A DNA stretch of 64,000 nucleotides from Candidatus Leptofilum proximum (GCA_016710325.1 JADJXK010000001.1:2108001-2172000), one strand, 5' to 3'; counted from the first letter of the stretch, positions 56,701-63,900 are shown. The notes: generated from the sequence alone by a model not told the origin. Program-made: numbers and translations.

Positions 56701-59700
56701 GGTGCAGCTGCTGGTGTCCAGGTGGTCTACGGGTGAATTGGTGAGGAGGACGGGAACGGCCGTATCTGCCAACATAAACTGGAGGCGCTGGGTGGGGTAA
56801 GCCGGGTCGAACGGCACGTAGGCGGCGCGGGCTTTGTGGCAGGCGGTAATGGCCACCAGGGCGGGGACCCTGCCAAACATGTGGATGGCCACCGGTTGGC
56901 CGGGCTGCACACCTTGCTGGATGAGCAGGCGCGCCAGCTGGTTGGATCGCTGGTTGAGCTGCTGGTAGGTGAGCGTTTCGTTTTCGTCGGCAACGGCCGT
57001 TACCTCCGGCTGCCGTTCTACCCACATCTCAAACTGCTGGTGGAGGCTGTAGTCGGGAATGCTGGTGTCGACCTTGCCCTGCCAGTCGTGCAGGATGGTG
57101 TGTTTTTCGGCGGTGGTGAGGAGGGGGAGGTGGGTAACGGCCGATTCCGGGCCATCCACAATGCCTTGCAGCAGAACCTCAAAGTGCTGGTGCAGGCGGG
57201 CTATCGTGTCCGGTAAAAACAAATCGGTGCAGTATTCCCAGGTGCAGGTGAGCCCGTCGTTGGTTTCGGTGACAAAAAGGGTCAGGTCGTATTTGGCCGT
57301 TTTGTTGTCCACCGGAAATGGCGTGATGCTGAGGTCGCCCAACTGGGCCGAGGGCAGCTGATTCTCCAGCGTAAAGGCCAGCTGGAAAACGGGCGAATAG
57401 CTGGGATCGCGCACGGGCTGGAGCACATCGACGATGCGTTCAAAGGGCACGTCCTGGTAGCTTTGCGCCGCCAGCGTGCTCTGGCGCACCTGAGCCAGGA
57501 AGGTGCGGAAGCTGGCCTCTTTGGGAATGCGGGTGCGCAGCGGCAGCATGTTGACAAAAAAGCCAATCATCTGCTCGATTTGCGGGTGACTGCGGTTGGC
57601 GCTGGCCGTGCCGATGACGATGTCGTCCTGCTGGCTGTGGCGGAAGAGCAGTAGGTTATAGGCGGCAAACAGGGTCATGAACAGGGTGGCGTTTTCCTGG
57701 CGGCTGAGCTGCCGCAGTGAATCGGTGAGCGCGGCGGAGAGCGGGGCAACATGCACCGTGCCGCGCGTGCTTTGCAGCCTGGGCCGCGGCAGGTCGGTGG
57801 GCAGGTTGTGCAGCGACGGCGCTTCGGCCAGCTGCTCCTGCCAGTAGGCGGCTTGCTCGTTCAGCTTCTCCCCATCGAGCCAGCCGCGCTGCCAGCGGGC
57901 AAAATCGGCGTACTGTACGGGCAGCGGGGTCAGTGGCGATGGCTGGTTATCTGGGCGGTTGCCCTCGGCAGCCTGGTAAAGCGGCCACAGCTCGTCCAGC
58001 AGAATTTCCATTGACCAGCCGTCGGTGATGATGTGGTGAATGACAAAGAGGAGCAGGTGCTGCTGGTCGTCCAGCCGCAGCAGGGCGACGCGGATGAGCG
58101 GGCCGGTGGTGAGGGAAAACGGCCGTGCCAATTCCCCTTCCAACCACTTCACCGCTTCTTGCTCCTCGCCAGAAAAATCAACGTGGGTGATGGACAGGTG
58201 CGTTTCGGCGGCTATGTGCTGGTAATGTTGGCCATCGTCGCCTTCGTAAAAGGTGGTGCGCAGGGCATCGTGGCGGGTGTAGAGGGTGTTGACGGCCGTT
58301 TGCAGCGCGGTGGTATCGAGACGGCCGTTCAGCCGCAGGGCCACGTGTTCGTTGTAGGTGGCTTCGTTGGGCGTCAGCCGATCAATCACCAGCAGACGCT
58401 GCTGGGCAAACGAAACGGGCAGCGGCTGGCGGCGATCCAGCGGTTCGATGGGCGGAATGTCCCGGCTGGTCTGCGAGGCGTCGATGAGTTCGGCCAGGCG
58501 GGCCACGGTGCTGTGCTCAAAAATGTCACGCAGGGCCAGGCGCACGTTAAACTGCGCCTGCACGCGGGTGACCAGCTGGGTCGCCTGCAGCGAATGCGCC
58601 CCCAGCTCCAAAAAATCGTCGTGGATGCCGACGCTGGTGAGGCCCAGCAGCTGCTGCCAGATGGCACACAGCCGGGTTTCGGTGGTGGTGGTGGGGGCGG
58701 TATATGGCTTGGAGCGGGCCAGTTCGTCCAGGTTGGGCGCGGGCAGCGCTTTGCGGTCTACCTTGCCGTTGGGCGTGGCGGGCAGCTGGGGCAGCTGCAT
58801 CAAAATGCTCGGCACCATGTAGCTGGGCAGCGTCTGCTGGAGCGCCTGGCGCATCTCGTTGGTACTCACGGTCTGGCCGGTGTTCGACACGAAATAGACC
58901 ACCAGCTGCTTTTCGTTGTTGGCGGGATTGACCCAGGTGGTAGCAACGGCCGTTGCTACTTCGTCCAGCTCCTGCACCCGACTTTCAATTTCGCCCAGCT
59001 CAATGCGCAGGCCGTTGACCTTCACCTGGTAATCGGTGCGGCCCAGGTATTCGATGACGCCATCGGGCCGGTAGCGGGCCAGGTCGCCGGTCCGGTAAAC
59101 GGTGGTCGGTGGTCGGTGGTCGGTGGTCGGTGTTTGGTTTTCTGATGACGGATTACCGTTTACCGATAACGGTATAAACCGTTCCTCTGTTAATTCAGGG
59201 CGGTTGAGGTAGCCCTGGCTCAAGCCTTCGCCGCCAAGGTACAGTTCACCCACGGCACCCACCGGCAGCAGGCGATGAGCTTCGTCCAAAATGTACGTCT
59301 GCATGTTGGCGATGGGACGGCCGATCGGCAAATCGTCCCGCGTGGCTTGGGTGAGATCCGCCTCGGTGACGCGGTGGCCGGTGGCAAAAATGGTCGCCTC
59401 GGTGGGGCCATACAAATTCCACAGCGCGGCGCTGCGGGCCATGATTTGGGCCGCCAGGTTGCGGGTGAGCGCCTCGCCGCAGCTGATGGTTTTGAGGTGC
59501 GGCACGCCTTCCCAGCCCGCTGCCAGCAGCATTTGCCAGGTGACGGGGGTGGACTGCATGAAGGTGATGTCGCCTTGGGCCAGGCGTTCGCTGAGCAGAT
59601 GGCCATCGCGCAGCATTGCCGCCGAGGCGATGACCACATGGCCACCCACCAGCAGCGGCGCATATAGTTCGTAGCCCAAAATGTCGAACGAGAAGGGGGT

Positions 59701-60984
59701 GATGGCCAGGTATTTGTCCTCGGCGGTCATGCCCGGTTCTTGCAGCATGGCGGCCAGCAGGTGCACGATGTTGCGGTGGCTGATGGGCACGCCCTTGGGC
59801 ACGCCGGTCGATCCGGAGGTGTAAAGCACGTAAGCCAGCGATTCCTGGGGCAGGTGCAGCCCTGGGTGCGGCTCCAAACTGCGAATGGCGGCGGCCTGCG
59901 TGTCCAGCTCTACCGCGGCGATTTGCGGCGGCAGGTGGTTGGCCAAATCGGATTCGGTGAGGACCAGTTTGGCCTGCGCATCGCCCAGGATGAACTGGAT
60001 GCGCTCGGCGGGCAGCTCGGTGGTGAGCGGCAGGTAGACGCCGCCCGTCTTGAGGATGCCCAGCAGGGTGACCAGCACGTGGGCGGTGCGCGGCAGGAGG
60101 AAGGCCACCACCATGCCGGGCTCCACACCCTGCTGCTGCAAATACGTGGCCAGCTGCCCAGACTGCTCTTCGAGTTGGGCGTAGGTGAGGCTGGTTTGTT
60201 GGTCGGAAACGGCCGTACGCTCCGGCGCACGCTGTACCTGTTGGCCAATCCACTCGTGCAGGCACAAATCCTGGGGGAAGTCCAGCGCGGTCTGGTTCCA
60301 GGTGTGCAGCAGCAGTTCGCGTTCAGCCGCGGGGATGATTGAAAGGTCAACCGCTGGCTTGTCGGGGCTGCAGGCGATGTTTTCCAGCAGCGTCTCAAAA
60401 TGGGTAGACAGCTGCTGGATGCGATGCTCGGTGAACAGGTCGGCGCGGTAGTGCCAGCGGCACTGCCAGCCGTCTGCCGTTGGCTGCACTGCCAGCGTCA
60501 AATCTACCAGCTGGTTAAACTCGGTTTCTGGCAGCGGGGAGGCGGCAAAAACGACCTGGAAGAAGGGGGCGTAGCTGTCGTCGTAGGCGGGCTGCAGGGC
60601 GGCGATTAGCTCGGTCAGCGGCACGGCATTGGCCTGAACGGCCGTATGGGACACGGCCGTTTGCGCTGCCAGCTCGTGAAAGCGGGTGTCACTTCCCAGG
60701 TTCAGGCGCAAGGGCAGAATCTGTTCGGCAGCGGGCACGCCCACCACGATTTCGTTTTGCTGGCTGTGGCGCATGAGCAGGAGGGCAAAGGTGGTGAGGA
60801 GGTGGTTAACGGCCGTTGCCTCATCATCGGGTAAAGTGGCCAGGGCGGTTGGTGATAAGTAGGTGGTGACAACGGCCGTTTGGCTAGTGGTCACGGCTCG
60901 CCGCTGCTTGTCGGTGGCCAACGTGAGCATCGCCGGGGCATTTTGCAGATGCTGCTGCCAGTAGGTGAACTGAGTTAAATCCAT
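41734..60984 (-). CDS. Giant NRPS, six modules with terminal thioesterase
   Basis: A 6416-aa synthetase. Approximate order: C-terminal lobe of a C domain only (1-210, no HHxxxDG), A1 (240-740), PCP1 (LGAHSL, 800); C2 (HHIITDGWS, 985)-A2-PCP2 (1885); C3 (HHIITDGWS, 2080)-A3-PCP3 (2977); C4 (HHIIADGWS, 3168)-A4-PCP4 (GGHSLL, 4058); C5 (HHIAIDLWS, 4260) with a degenerate A5 (4590-4990) and no PCP; a charged helical linker (4995-5045); C6 (HHIAFDAWS, 5207)-A6-PCP6 (6097); TE (GWSMGG, 6231; GNHFTLL, 6385). No epimerase domain is seen. By-eye specificity codes: A1 DIYQICLIFK, A2 DAYYLGGVCK, A3 DVYYLGGVCK, A4 DIVQIGMTYK, A6 DVQFIAHVIK (proline-like). Five A domains carry repeat insertions before A7. 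The ATG lies 11 bp after the previous gene, with TAAGGT upstream. The terminal TE releases the peptide, linear or cyclic. Confidence 0.96.
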   Translation of the reverse strand: MDLTQFTYWQQHLQNAPAMLTLATDKQRRAVTTSQTAVVTTYLSPTALATLPDDEATAVNHLLTTFALLLMRHSQQNEIVVGVPAAEQILPLRLNLGSDTRFHELAAQTAVSHTAVQANAVPLTELIAALQPAYDDSYAPFFQVVFAASPLPETEFNQLVDLTLAVQPTADGWQCRWHYRADLFTEHRIQQLSTHFETLLENIACSPDKPAVDLSIIPAAERELLLHTWNQTALDFPQDLCLHEWIGQQVQRAPERTAVSDQQTSLTYAQLEEQSGQLATYLQQQGVEPGMVVAFLLPRTAHVLVTLLGILKTGGVYLPLTTELPAERIQFILGDAQAKLVLTESDLANHLPPQIAAVELDTQAAAIRSLEPHPGLHLPQESLAYVLYTSGSTGVPKGVPISHRNIVHLLAAMLQEPGMTAEDKYLAITPFSFDILGYELYAPLLVGGHVVIASAAMLRDGHLLSERLAQGDITFMQSTPVTWQMLLAAGWEGVPHLKTISCGEALTRNLAAQIMARSAALWNLYGPTEATIFATGHRVTEADLTQATRDDLPIGRPIANMQTYILDEAHRLLPVGAVGELYLGGEGLSQGYLNRPELTEERFIPLSVNGNPSSENQTPTTDHRPPTTVYRTGDLARYRPDGVIEYLGRTDYQVKVNGLRIELGEIESRVQELDEVATAVATTWVNPANNEKQLVVYFVSNTGQTVSTNEMRQALQQTLPSYMVPSILMQLPQLPATPNGKVDRKALPAPNLDELARSKPYTAPTTTTETRLCAIWQQLLGLTSVGIHDDFLELGAHSLQATQLVTRVQAQFNVRLALRDIFEHSTVARLAELIDASQTSRDIPPIEPLDRRQPLPVSFAQQRLLVIDRLTPNEATYNEHVALRLNGRLDTTALQTAVNTLYTRHDALRTTFYEGDDGQHYQHIAAETHLSITHVDFSGEEQEAVKWLEGELARPFSLTTGPLIRVALLRLDDQQHLLLFVIHHIITDGWSMEILLDELWPLYQAAEGNRPDNQPSPLTPLPVQYADFARWQRGWLDGEKLNEQAAYWQEQLAEAPSLHNLPTDLPRPRLQSTRGTVHVAPLSAALTDSLRQLSRQENATLFMTLFAAYNLLLFRHSQQDDIVIGTASANRSHPQIEQMIGFFVNMLPLRTRIPKEASFRTFLAQVRQSTLAAQSYQDVPFERIVDVLQPVRDPSYSPVFQLAFTLENQLPSAQLGDLSITPFPVDNKTAKYDLTLFVTETNDGLTCTWEYCTDLFLPDTIARLHQHFEVLLQGIVDGPESAVTHLPLLTTAEKHTILHDWQGKVDTSIPDYSLHQQFEMWVERQPEVTAVADENETLTYQQLNQRSNQLARLLIQQGVQPGQPVAIHMFGRVPALVAITACHKARAAYVPFDPAYPTQRLQFMLADTAVPVLLTNSPVDHLDTSSCTVLEWHAIQPQLDELEATNLDLAYTPTDPAYIIYTSGSTGLPKGVVCGHTGVFNLLHSFNQWGALPPQVVGSLWTTLNFDASVYEIFTTLISGGSLHIVPQEIQPDALRYFAWLAENNIENGYMPPFMVEPFAAWLRDGRTCPSLKRLLVGVEPLAEPTLVEIEQHIPGLIIINGYGPTEATVCATLYPVFPDSPRLGQTPIGRPLLNYQVYVVDPQMQLVPVGVAGELCIGGIGLSQGYLNRPELTEERFVPNPFDKVTRRQGDKVTDHPFTPSPLHPFTPSPGHSVTLSRLYKTGDLVRYLPDGNIMFIGRSDFQLKVRGFRVELGEIENQLLAQPGVASGVVLPHTAADGQTVLVAYFQPEADHPTDAQTLRDALNSILPNYMIPSVWIRLDKMPRTPNDKIDRKALPVPNLDQLERTLPFAAPCTATEKQLLAIWQSLLSVEEISIHDNFFELGGHSLLATQLLTRIQKQLGVRLMLRDVLEHGTIARIAGLIAGTQSEADIPPIVPLDRSQPLPVSFAQQRLLVIDQLAPNQATYNVPLALRLNGRLHPIPLQQAINTLYTRHDSLRTNFAFTDDGQAYQQISAETQLSITPVDFSSLAEAAQGTAVQEWLDEEVGRPFSLTTDRLIRVSLLRLSDEQHILVIVMHHIITDGWSMDIFTQEFWHVYGALVQDEANQLPAMPLQYADFAAWQRGWLQGEMLEQQVAYWQNQLAGAPDRLNLSTDLPRPRVQSTSGTLHVAPLPAELAHALRLFSHEHSATLFMTLFAAYNVLLYRHSQQDDIVVGVPGANRSHPEIERLIGFFVNMLPLRTQLDGQESFASLLDQARQTVLEGYNHENIPFEQVVNAVNATRDTSYTPVFQVTFSLENASAPLEPLDNLAVATLPVLRHTAKFDLSLFITETNDGLLCTWEYCTDLFLPETITRLHNRFETLLESIVAEPETAVAQLPLLTAAETQTILHLSEGTVDDTIPDFCLHQQFERWSEVQPEVTAVTDEHEALTYQQLNLRANQLARLFIQQGVQPGQPVAIHLPGSVPAITAILACHKARAAYVPFDPAYPNQRLQFMLDDTAAPIILTDSPLDHLDTSRCTVLAWHDVQPQLDQLESTNLDLAYTPNDPAYIIYTSGSTGQPKGVVCGHTGVFNLLHSFDEWGTLPPGTAASLWTTLNFDVSVYEIFAPLTSGGTLHVVPGDVRTDAPRLFTWSAQQQIASLYLPPFMVEPFAAWLRDGHAYPHLRRLLVGVEPLAEATLVDIQQYIPGLVLINGYGPTEATVCATLYRVPPDSTHRGISPIGRPLHNTQIYLLDEHMQPVPLGVPGEVCIGGLGLAHGYLNRPELTAERFVPNPFDKVTRRQGDKVTDHPVTLSPGHLVTPSPGHPFTRSRLYKTGDLARFLPDGNLLFNGRSDHQVKVRGFRVELGEIEANLEAQPAVATAVVMPHTAADGQTVLVAYFTVEPGAATDQATLRDTLHQRLPNYMVPSVWVRLEEMPRTPNDKIDRKALPIPNPDQLDRTLPFATPRTATEAKLLAIWQQLLFAEEISIHDNFFELGGHSLLATQLLTRIQQQLGVKLMLRDVLEHGTIARIAGLIAQSQAKVETPPILPVVGSQPLPVSFAQQRLLVIDQLAPNQSAFNIPLALRLDGRLETAALQKTFDALYTRHDALRTSFYYGADGQPYQHVSDETHLPITMVEFSQSTQQAALDWLAEEVARPFSLTQDRLIRVSLLHLGDEQHILAIVLHHIIADGWSAEILFRELSALYTAFVAGRPSPLPPLPIQYADFAAWQRSWLQGDVLQQQIDYWQDALEGAPAVLTLPTDRPRPPVQSFVGAIYNSHIPAQQMRALKQLSHEENATLFMTLLASFQLLLACYTQQEDIVVGSPIANRHHAEIEGLIGFFVNMLVLRTQLTGSPTFRDLLSQVRQTTIGAYAHQDIPFEKLVEAKQLARDVSYTPLFQVAFTLQNAPLGQMALPGLKLSPLPLLGTTAKYDLSLDLTETADGTLTASWEYSTALFDESTVARLADHFNHLLAQIVAQPDRPVHELEILTPADVALMQQWNETERPFPTDLCLHQLISHHAAQTPDRIAIADGQTTLTYRQLEMQSNQLGHHLLALGVQPDTFVAVALDRTPHLLVGLLGILKAGGAYLPIDPAFPAQRIQFMLADAQAPLLLTQSSIVDSLPEQQAQVLCLDELLPKLADLPTDLPETAVTPHNLAYIIYTSGSTGRPKGVQIVHQSLVNLLTSMADQPGMAPDDRLLAITTLSFDIASVELYLPLLAGAQIFMAPQTAVTDPQQLITLMQQEAITYLQATPATWQMLINGGWQGQPGLKMITGGEALSVALAQQLLARGDKLWNMYAPSETTTYSTIYPVLAEELDPQQSIPIGRPLANTQLYILDHNRRPVPIGVTGELYIGGTGVARGYLNQPELTSERFVENPFDKVTRRQGDKVTDFTPSPRDVLIAHPVTLSPGHRVTGSPLYRTGDLASFRPDGAVNFYGRSDHQVKIRGFRVELGEIESRLRQHPGVAQAVVHPFKQQLVAYLIFEREDVPTAELRAFVQETLPAYMVPHLFIGLDAFPLTPNGKVDRKTLPAPTGERDASEAYVAPSSPTERQLAEIWQRLLNVNEVGIHDNFFTQGGHSLLAIQLISAVGQQLDRHIPLRVLFDAPTIAGLAHYLDTETEAAPAGERSSKPAVTRAFPDDRLPLSLAQKRLWFFYKLNPQSAAYNVPIALRLRGDVNLRWLQQSLLDVINRHEVLRTVFYEADDVYGRSRPIKQLPVQHTDLRQLPADQVEAEVMQRVADEVKRPFALTTDLPIRVQLLDLADDAVVLLLTLHHIAIDLWSIDLLVHEVVTIYRAYQAGEAPDLPPLAMQYSDYAAWQNRWLAQHQDQQQSYWQQTLAANLQPLALPTDKPRPAKQTDAGADYAFDLPEALSRETQHFVQQEKATLYMVLLAAYHALLYRYTQQTEINVGSPIANRHHAHTENLIGFFVNTVVINASLTPEMSFRQLVHQVRQRTLGAQENQDIPFNKVVEAIEHRRDAAHSPLFQTLFTAQAASPPPGIPGIKLEPIPFGAQTAKFDITLSLTTQNERIFGGVEYNTDLFSAARIKQLCQHYVTLLDQMLAQPDIPIAQLDLRTAAERDRQAQATQAVAPAASLTKRFATIAAQFGEKTAVHTPTTTLTYNQLHRQSNQVAHLLRQQGVQPGETVAIYASPTPQMITAVWGVLKAGGIYLPLNEDEPRSWQQQALQDGSAKLLLYCDSAPPADQFDLPALAIETAAHHPDTDLPAPAAGGLHLPFLGSYPAAELAELADIYPIEATSRVLHFAVFASHQAAHELFATLLNGATLYLAPRSQLTKLTSLYDLLAHTQVDFAILPAVLLGALDPAKVPHLQTAVSLEADMPPALWQKWHGRRRLHGALTTATLLPVMLNPVDEPVDWLTGTPTAPVAIRNSAGQPAPIGVIGELHVGANLLPTDDKWRWVENGRLQFRRYHPAHTTTRSHFVDTTAVAAHLARHPAVQDCIILPDDAPCEKRQLHAYVVTRQPLETAQLEQLAKQQLPAQFVPAVFHVLEEMPVTAVGEIDYPALQALQQTEQTSQETDSRAAKQAELAARRDNLSAKKQALLARWQRQKVAEDEETPRIPPRPADQPLPLSFAQQRMWFIAQINPEANASYNIPIHLEIRGVLDTDALAHSFNKVLQRHESLRTHFVPGEDETPYQEVAPFTAVPLPCTDLSELPDDGKAAQADAIRRESALTPFDLQTGPIYRIHLLQLASEMHLLLFTVHHIAFDAWSTGLFLREIVVHYLQKTTGRALPLPSINVQYGDYTVWQQARLTDDVMAKSLAFWREHLAQAPTTLALPTDKPRPQWQTSHGDMLDFTLPLPPAEKVKQWTQAEQATLFVTLLTAFNGLLYRYTNQEDLVVGTPIANRSHPDLKNMIGFFLNTLALRSHVDETTTWRDLLQQTRQTMLAAHAHQEYPFENLVQALLPHRDPGRHPLFQVMFVLQNQGDDQPLPAGLPLRINAIETATKTAKFDLLLHVQETAAEFLAAFEYNTDLFYPETIARMAQHFQQVVTAMVDNPDQPIIEAQLLTPEEEAQIEAWNDTAVPIDPHELVHHRFEQQADATPEAVAVLFGDQQLTYAQLDARANQLAHFLQANGVQPNDPVGIMIPRSLEMVTAVLAILKAGAGYVPLDPDYPPDRLQLMLDHADVRLLLTHSSLDLSDVGCSRINVNELDLSPFAEGRVTAVIDPEHSVYVIFTSGSTGTPKGVVLPHRALNNMLAWQKKAMFRQGPTRTLQFTSLSFDVHFQEMFSTWQAGGTLVLIPDDVRRDGEQLLATLQKYRIERLFLPFVALHNLAEAAHWLDSYPDTLQEVITAGEALQSTPPIRDFFKKLPGCAFHNHYGPSESHVITAYTLVPDPDQWPDLPPIGRVIDNNKIYLLDRHMRPVPIGIPGELYIDGLNLATGYINQPDLTAERFVPNPFDKVTGRQGDKVTNALVTRSPGHPAMSSSHTRSLLYKTGDLARYLPDGNIQYLGRNDFQVKIRGHRVELGEIETVLNQHPAVQQAVVQAHKPDQGAQQLVAYVITVDETAVTTLPALLREKLPAYMVPAHFIRLEQFPLTPSGKINRRALPAPENVEMMRLTPYVAPETPLQKQLVEVWERVLNVSPVGIHDNFFELGGHSLLAIRLVAAMQKATAVKLPLPRLFQEGTIAAIARYMSDPTTQTAHSPLVTLRPGRSDQPPLIVIHPGSGQVLPYLGLVQALPAQQPVYGLQSLGLLPHTPAQTDIASMAASYLQALEATDIGRPYHLLGWSMGGVVALEMAQQLAAADQAVGSLTLIDTFAPSGQVELPPATTLLQWFAQDTGYLSPKTKLNLLPDGASIDAQLRHLWPQLQAAGHLPEELTWDEFARQFTVFQANYAAMQAYGPRPFAHPVQLIVAKNSARRQKDKWLGWQAYLAQLSVEVLRGNHFTLLQAPKTVKQIAQTLTNRLVQPAGMR
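43184..43285. repeat. Tandem repeat insert in A6 of the NRPS
   Basis: Units of GTGACCGG and CACCTTGTC type, plus the palindromic GCGATGAGGACATCGC, sit in frame between RFVPNPFDKVT and YKTGDLARYLPDG. They add about 33 residues rich in Ser, Thr, His and Pro. Confidence 0.9.
49288..49407. repeat. Tandem repeat insert in A4 of the NRPS
   Basis: The longest insert, about 40 codons. GGTGACCGGGTGACAGG-type units, a copy of GCGATGAGGACATCGC shared with the A6 insert, and CACCTTGTCTCCTTGTC units lie at the same position before YRTGDLAS. Confidence 0.9.
52553..52663. repeat. Tandem repeat insert in A3 of the NRPS
   Basis: Alternating GGGTGAAG, GGGTGACC and AAGGTGACC units followed by CACCTTGTC units; same position, before YKTGDLARFLPDG. 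It lacks the GCGATGAGGACATCGC word. Confidence 0.9.
55829..55939. repeat. Tandem repeat insert in A2 of the NRPS
   Basis: Six near-identical GGGTGAAG octamers in a row, framed by GTGACAAG and CACCTTGTC units; same position, before YKTGDLVRYLPDG. Octamers shift the frame through Pro/Ser/His/Thr patterns without creating stops. Confidence 0.9.
59100..59133. repeat. GGTGGTC heptamer repeat insert in A1 of the NRPS
   Basis: Four-plus direct copies of GGTGGTC(G) give TTDHRPPTT in the protein, directly before YRTGDLARYRPDG. The unit differs from that of the other four inserts, yet the site is the same. Confidence 0.88.
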
Positions 60985-60995
60985 TTATGTGTACC

Positions 60996-63900
60996 TTATA
61001 ACATCAACTCAACTTCTTCTTCGTCCAGCGCTTCGAGCTTCTCCAGCATGCGCTCTTCAATCAGGATGGCCATGTCGATCACCGTCGGGTTTTCAAACAA
61101 GGCGCGCAGGGAAAGCTCCACCTCAAACGTGGAGTGGATTCGGGAAGCCAGCTGGGTGATGAGCAGCGAGTGGCCGCCTAGCTGGAAGAAGTTGTCATAA
61201 AGCCCAATTTTGGGGGCGTGGGTCAATTCGCTAAACAGCTCGGCCAGCGTTTCCTCGATGGGCGTGCGCGGCGCGGCGTATTGGGCCGCGTCTTCAGCCT
61301 GGAACGTGGGCGCAGGCAGGGCGCGGTAGTCGATTTTGCCGTGGGTGGTTTTGGGAAAGGTGTCTACGGTGACAAACGCGGCCGGGATCATGTAGGCGGG
61401 CAGCTGCTGGCGCAGGTGCGAGGTCAGCGTTTGTTTGTCGGGGGTACGGCCGTTCCGCGGAATCACATAGGCGATAATTTGCAGGTTGTTTTGGGCATCC
61501 GGGCGGGCGGCAACGGCCGTATCGGCCACGTCCGGGTGCTGGTTCAGCACGTGCTCGATGGCGTCTGGCTCGATGCGGTGGCCGCGCAGCTTGATTTGCC
61601 GGTCGGTACGGCCCACAAATTGCAAAATGCCGTCTGCCAAAAAGCGCGCCCGGTCGCCGGTGCGATAGACACGCTCGCCAGCGGCAAACGGATCGGCGAT
61701 GAAGCGGGCCTGCGTTTCGGCCTCCAGCCCCACGTAGCCCAGGGCCAGCTGCGGCCCGCCGATCAGCAGCTCGCCGGGCACGCCAATCGGTGCAAGCTGG
61801 TCGTACTGGTCCACCACGATCACCCGCGCCGAGGCCACCGGGCGGCCAATCGGGGCCAGAGCGGCTTCCGCCACGGCCGATGGTCCAGCGATGGGACAGG
61901 CCACGGCCACAATAGTCGTTTCGGTGGGGCCGTAAGTGTTCCACAGCGTCACGTGGGCGGGGGCCACCTGCTGCCAGGTGGCCAGGTGCTCGGGCGCGGC
62001 CCGCTCGCCGCCGATGATGATGGTGTGCACGCTGGCAGGCAGCTGCAAGCCGGGGTTGCGCTGCATTTCGATGGTGAGGGTGTGCCAGAAAGCGGTGGGC
62101 AAATCGAGCACGGTGATCTGGTGCTGTTGGCAAAAGGCAAAAAACGCCTGGACCGAGCTGAGGCTGTCCTCGCTGCGCAGCACCAGGGTGGCCCCGGCCA
62201 GGTGGGCGGGGCACAGCTCCTCCAGCGAGGTGTCGAAGCCGATGGAGGCAAATTGCAGCACTTTGTCGCGGGTGGTGAGGCGGAATTGGGTGACGGCCGT
62301 TTGCACGTAGCTGTGCAGTGCAGCATGCGGCAGGCGTACCCCCTTGGGCTGCCCCGTTGAGCCAGAGGTGTAGAGGATAACGGCCGTTTCCGCCGGGTCT
62401 TCGTTCACGGGGGGAGCTTCCGCCAGCGCCAGCTGGTCAATGAGCAGCTTTGGCACGGCGGTGGGCAGCGCCGCCTGCACGGAGGATTGGGTGATGATGG
62501 CATCCAGCCCGGCGTCGGCAATCATGAAGGCCAGGCGCTGCTCCGGCAGTTTGGGGTCCAGCGGCACATAGGTGCTGCCGCTTTTGAGGATGGCCCAAAA
62601 GCCAACGGGAAAATCGAGGGCGCGCTGGACGTGCAGGCCGATACGGCCGTTGGCCAGCCCCCTCTCGCGCAAATGGTGGGCCAGCCGGTTGGCGCGGTCG
62701 TCCAGCTCGGCAAAGGTCAGTGGCCCCGCTTCGGGGTTGATGACGGCTACGGCCTGGGGCGATTGGGCGGCGCGGGCGGCAAAGTCGGCTACCAGCGAGC
62801 CGGTGGCGGTGGCTGGCGCTGGGTTGTTCCACGATTTCAGCAGCTGGCGTTCGGCGGCGGGCAAAATCGTCAGGTCGGCCATGCGCTGGCCGGGATTGGC
62901 CACGATGTTGTGCACGATTTGCACCACGTGAGCGAGCATGCGCTGGACGGCAGCGGCCGTAAACAGCGTCGGATCATACGAAATTTGCAGCACCTCTTTG
63001 GTTTTGAGGTAGAAGTTGAGCGGGTAGTTGGTTTTCTCCTGCACAAACAGGGAGCGCGTGTCTGACGGCGGCGTTCCCACGTTTTCCGTAGCCGGGTTGT
63101 TGTTGATGAAGAGCGAATGGAACAAATTGCGCTCGCGCGGAAAGTTGTTCCACTGCTGAATTTGCTCCAGCGAGATGTGGCTGAACTGGCTTTGGGCGAC
63201 AAAACCTTCGTGGCTGTGTTTGAGCCAGGTGAGCACCGGCTCCTCTTTACTGAACTGCAAACGCACCGGCAGCACGTTGATAAACAGCCCCACCATGCGG
63301 TCAAACTGGGGCAGTTCGGTGGGACGGCCGTGTACCACCGTGCCAAACACCAGGTCATTCTCGCCGCTGTAGCGGTTGAGCAAAATGCCCCACACGGCGT
63401 GCATGAAATTGTTGTAGGTGATGTTCTCGCGGGCCAGCAGCGTTTGCAGTCCGGCCCACACGTCGGCAGGCAGGGTTACCTTCTCTTCAGCGTAGGCGGT
63501 GACCGCGCCGTAGACGCCCTGTGACAGCCCGCTGCCCACGGGGATGGGCGTGGCTTCGACAAAACCGTCCAGGACCGACTGCCAGTAGGTTTTGGCCTCG
63601 CTTTCGTCCTGGCGGCGCAGCCAGGCGATGTATTCGCGGAAGGGGGTGGGCGTGGGCAGATCGGCCGTTTCACCCCGGCGATAAGCGTCGTACAGGGCAC
63701 GCACTTCCATGTGCACCACCACGTTAGACCAGCCATCGAACAAAATGTGGTGGTGGTTGACCAGGATGATGTGTTGGTTAACGGCCGTTTGAATCACATA
63801 CAATCGCAGCAGCGGCGGCTCGGACAGATCAAATCCTCTCTGGCGTTCTGCCGCCATCAGCTCTTGCAGACGGACCATCTGCTGCGCCTCGCTCACGCCG

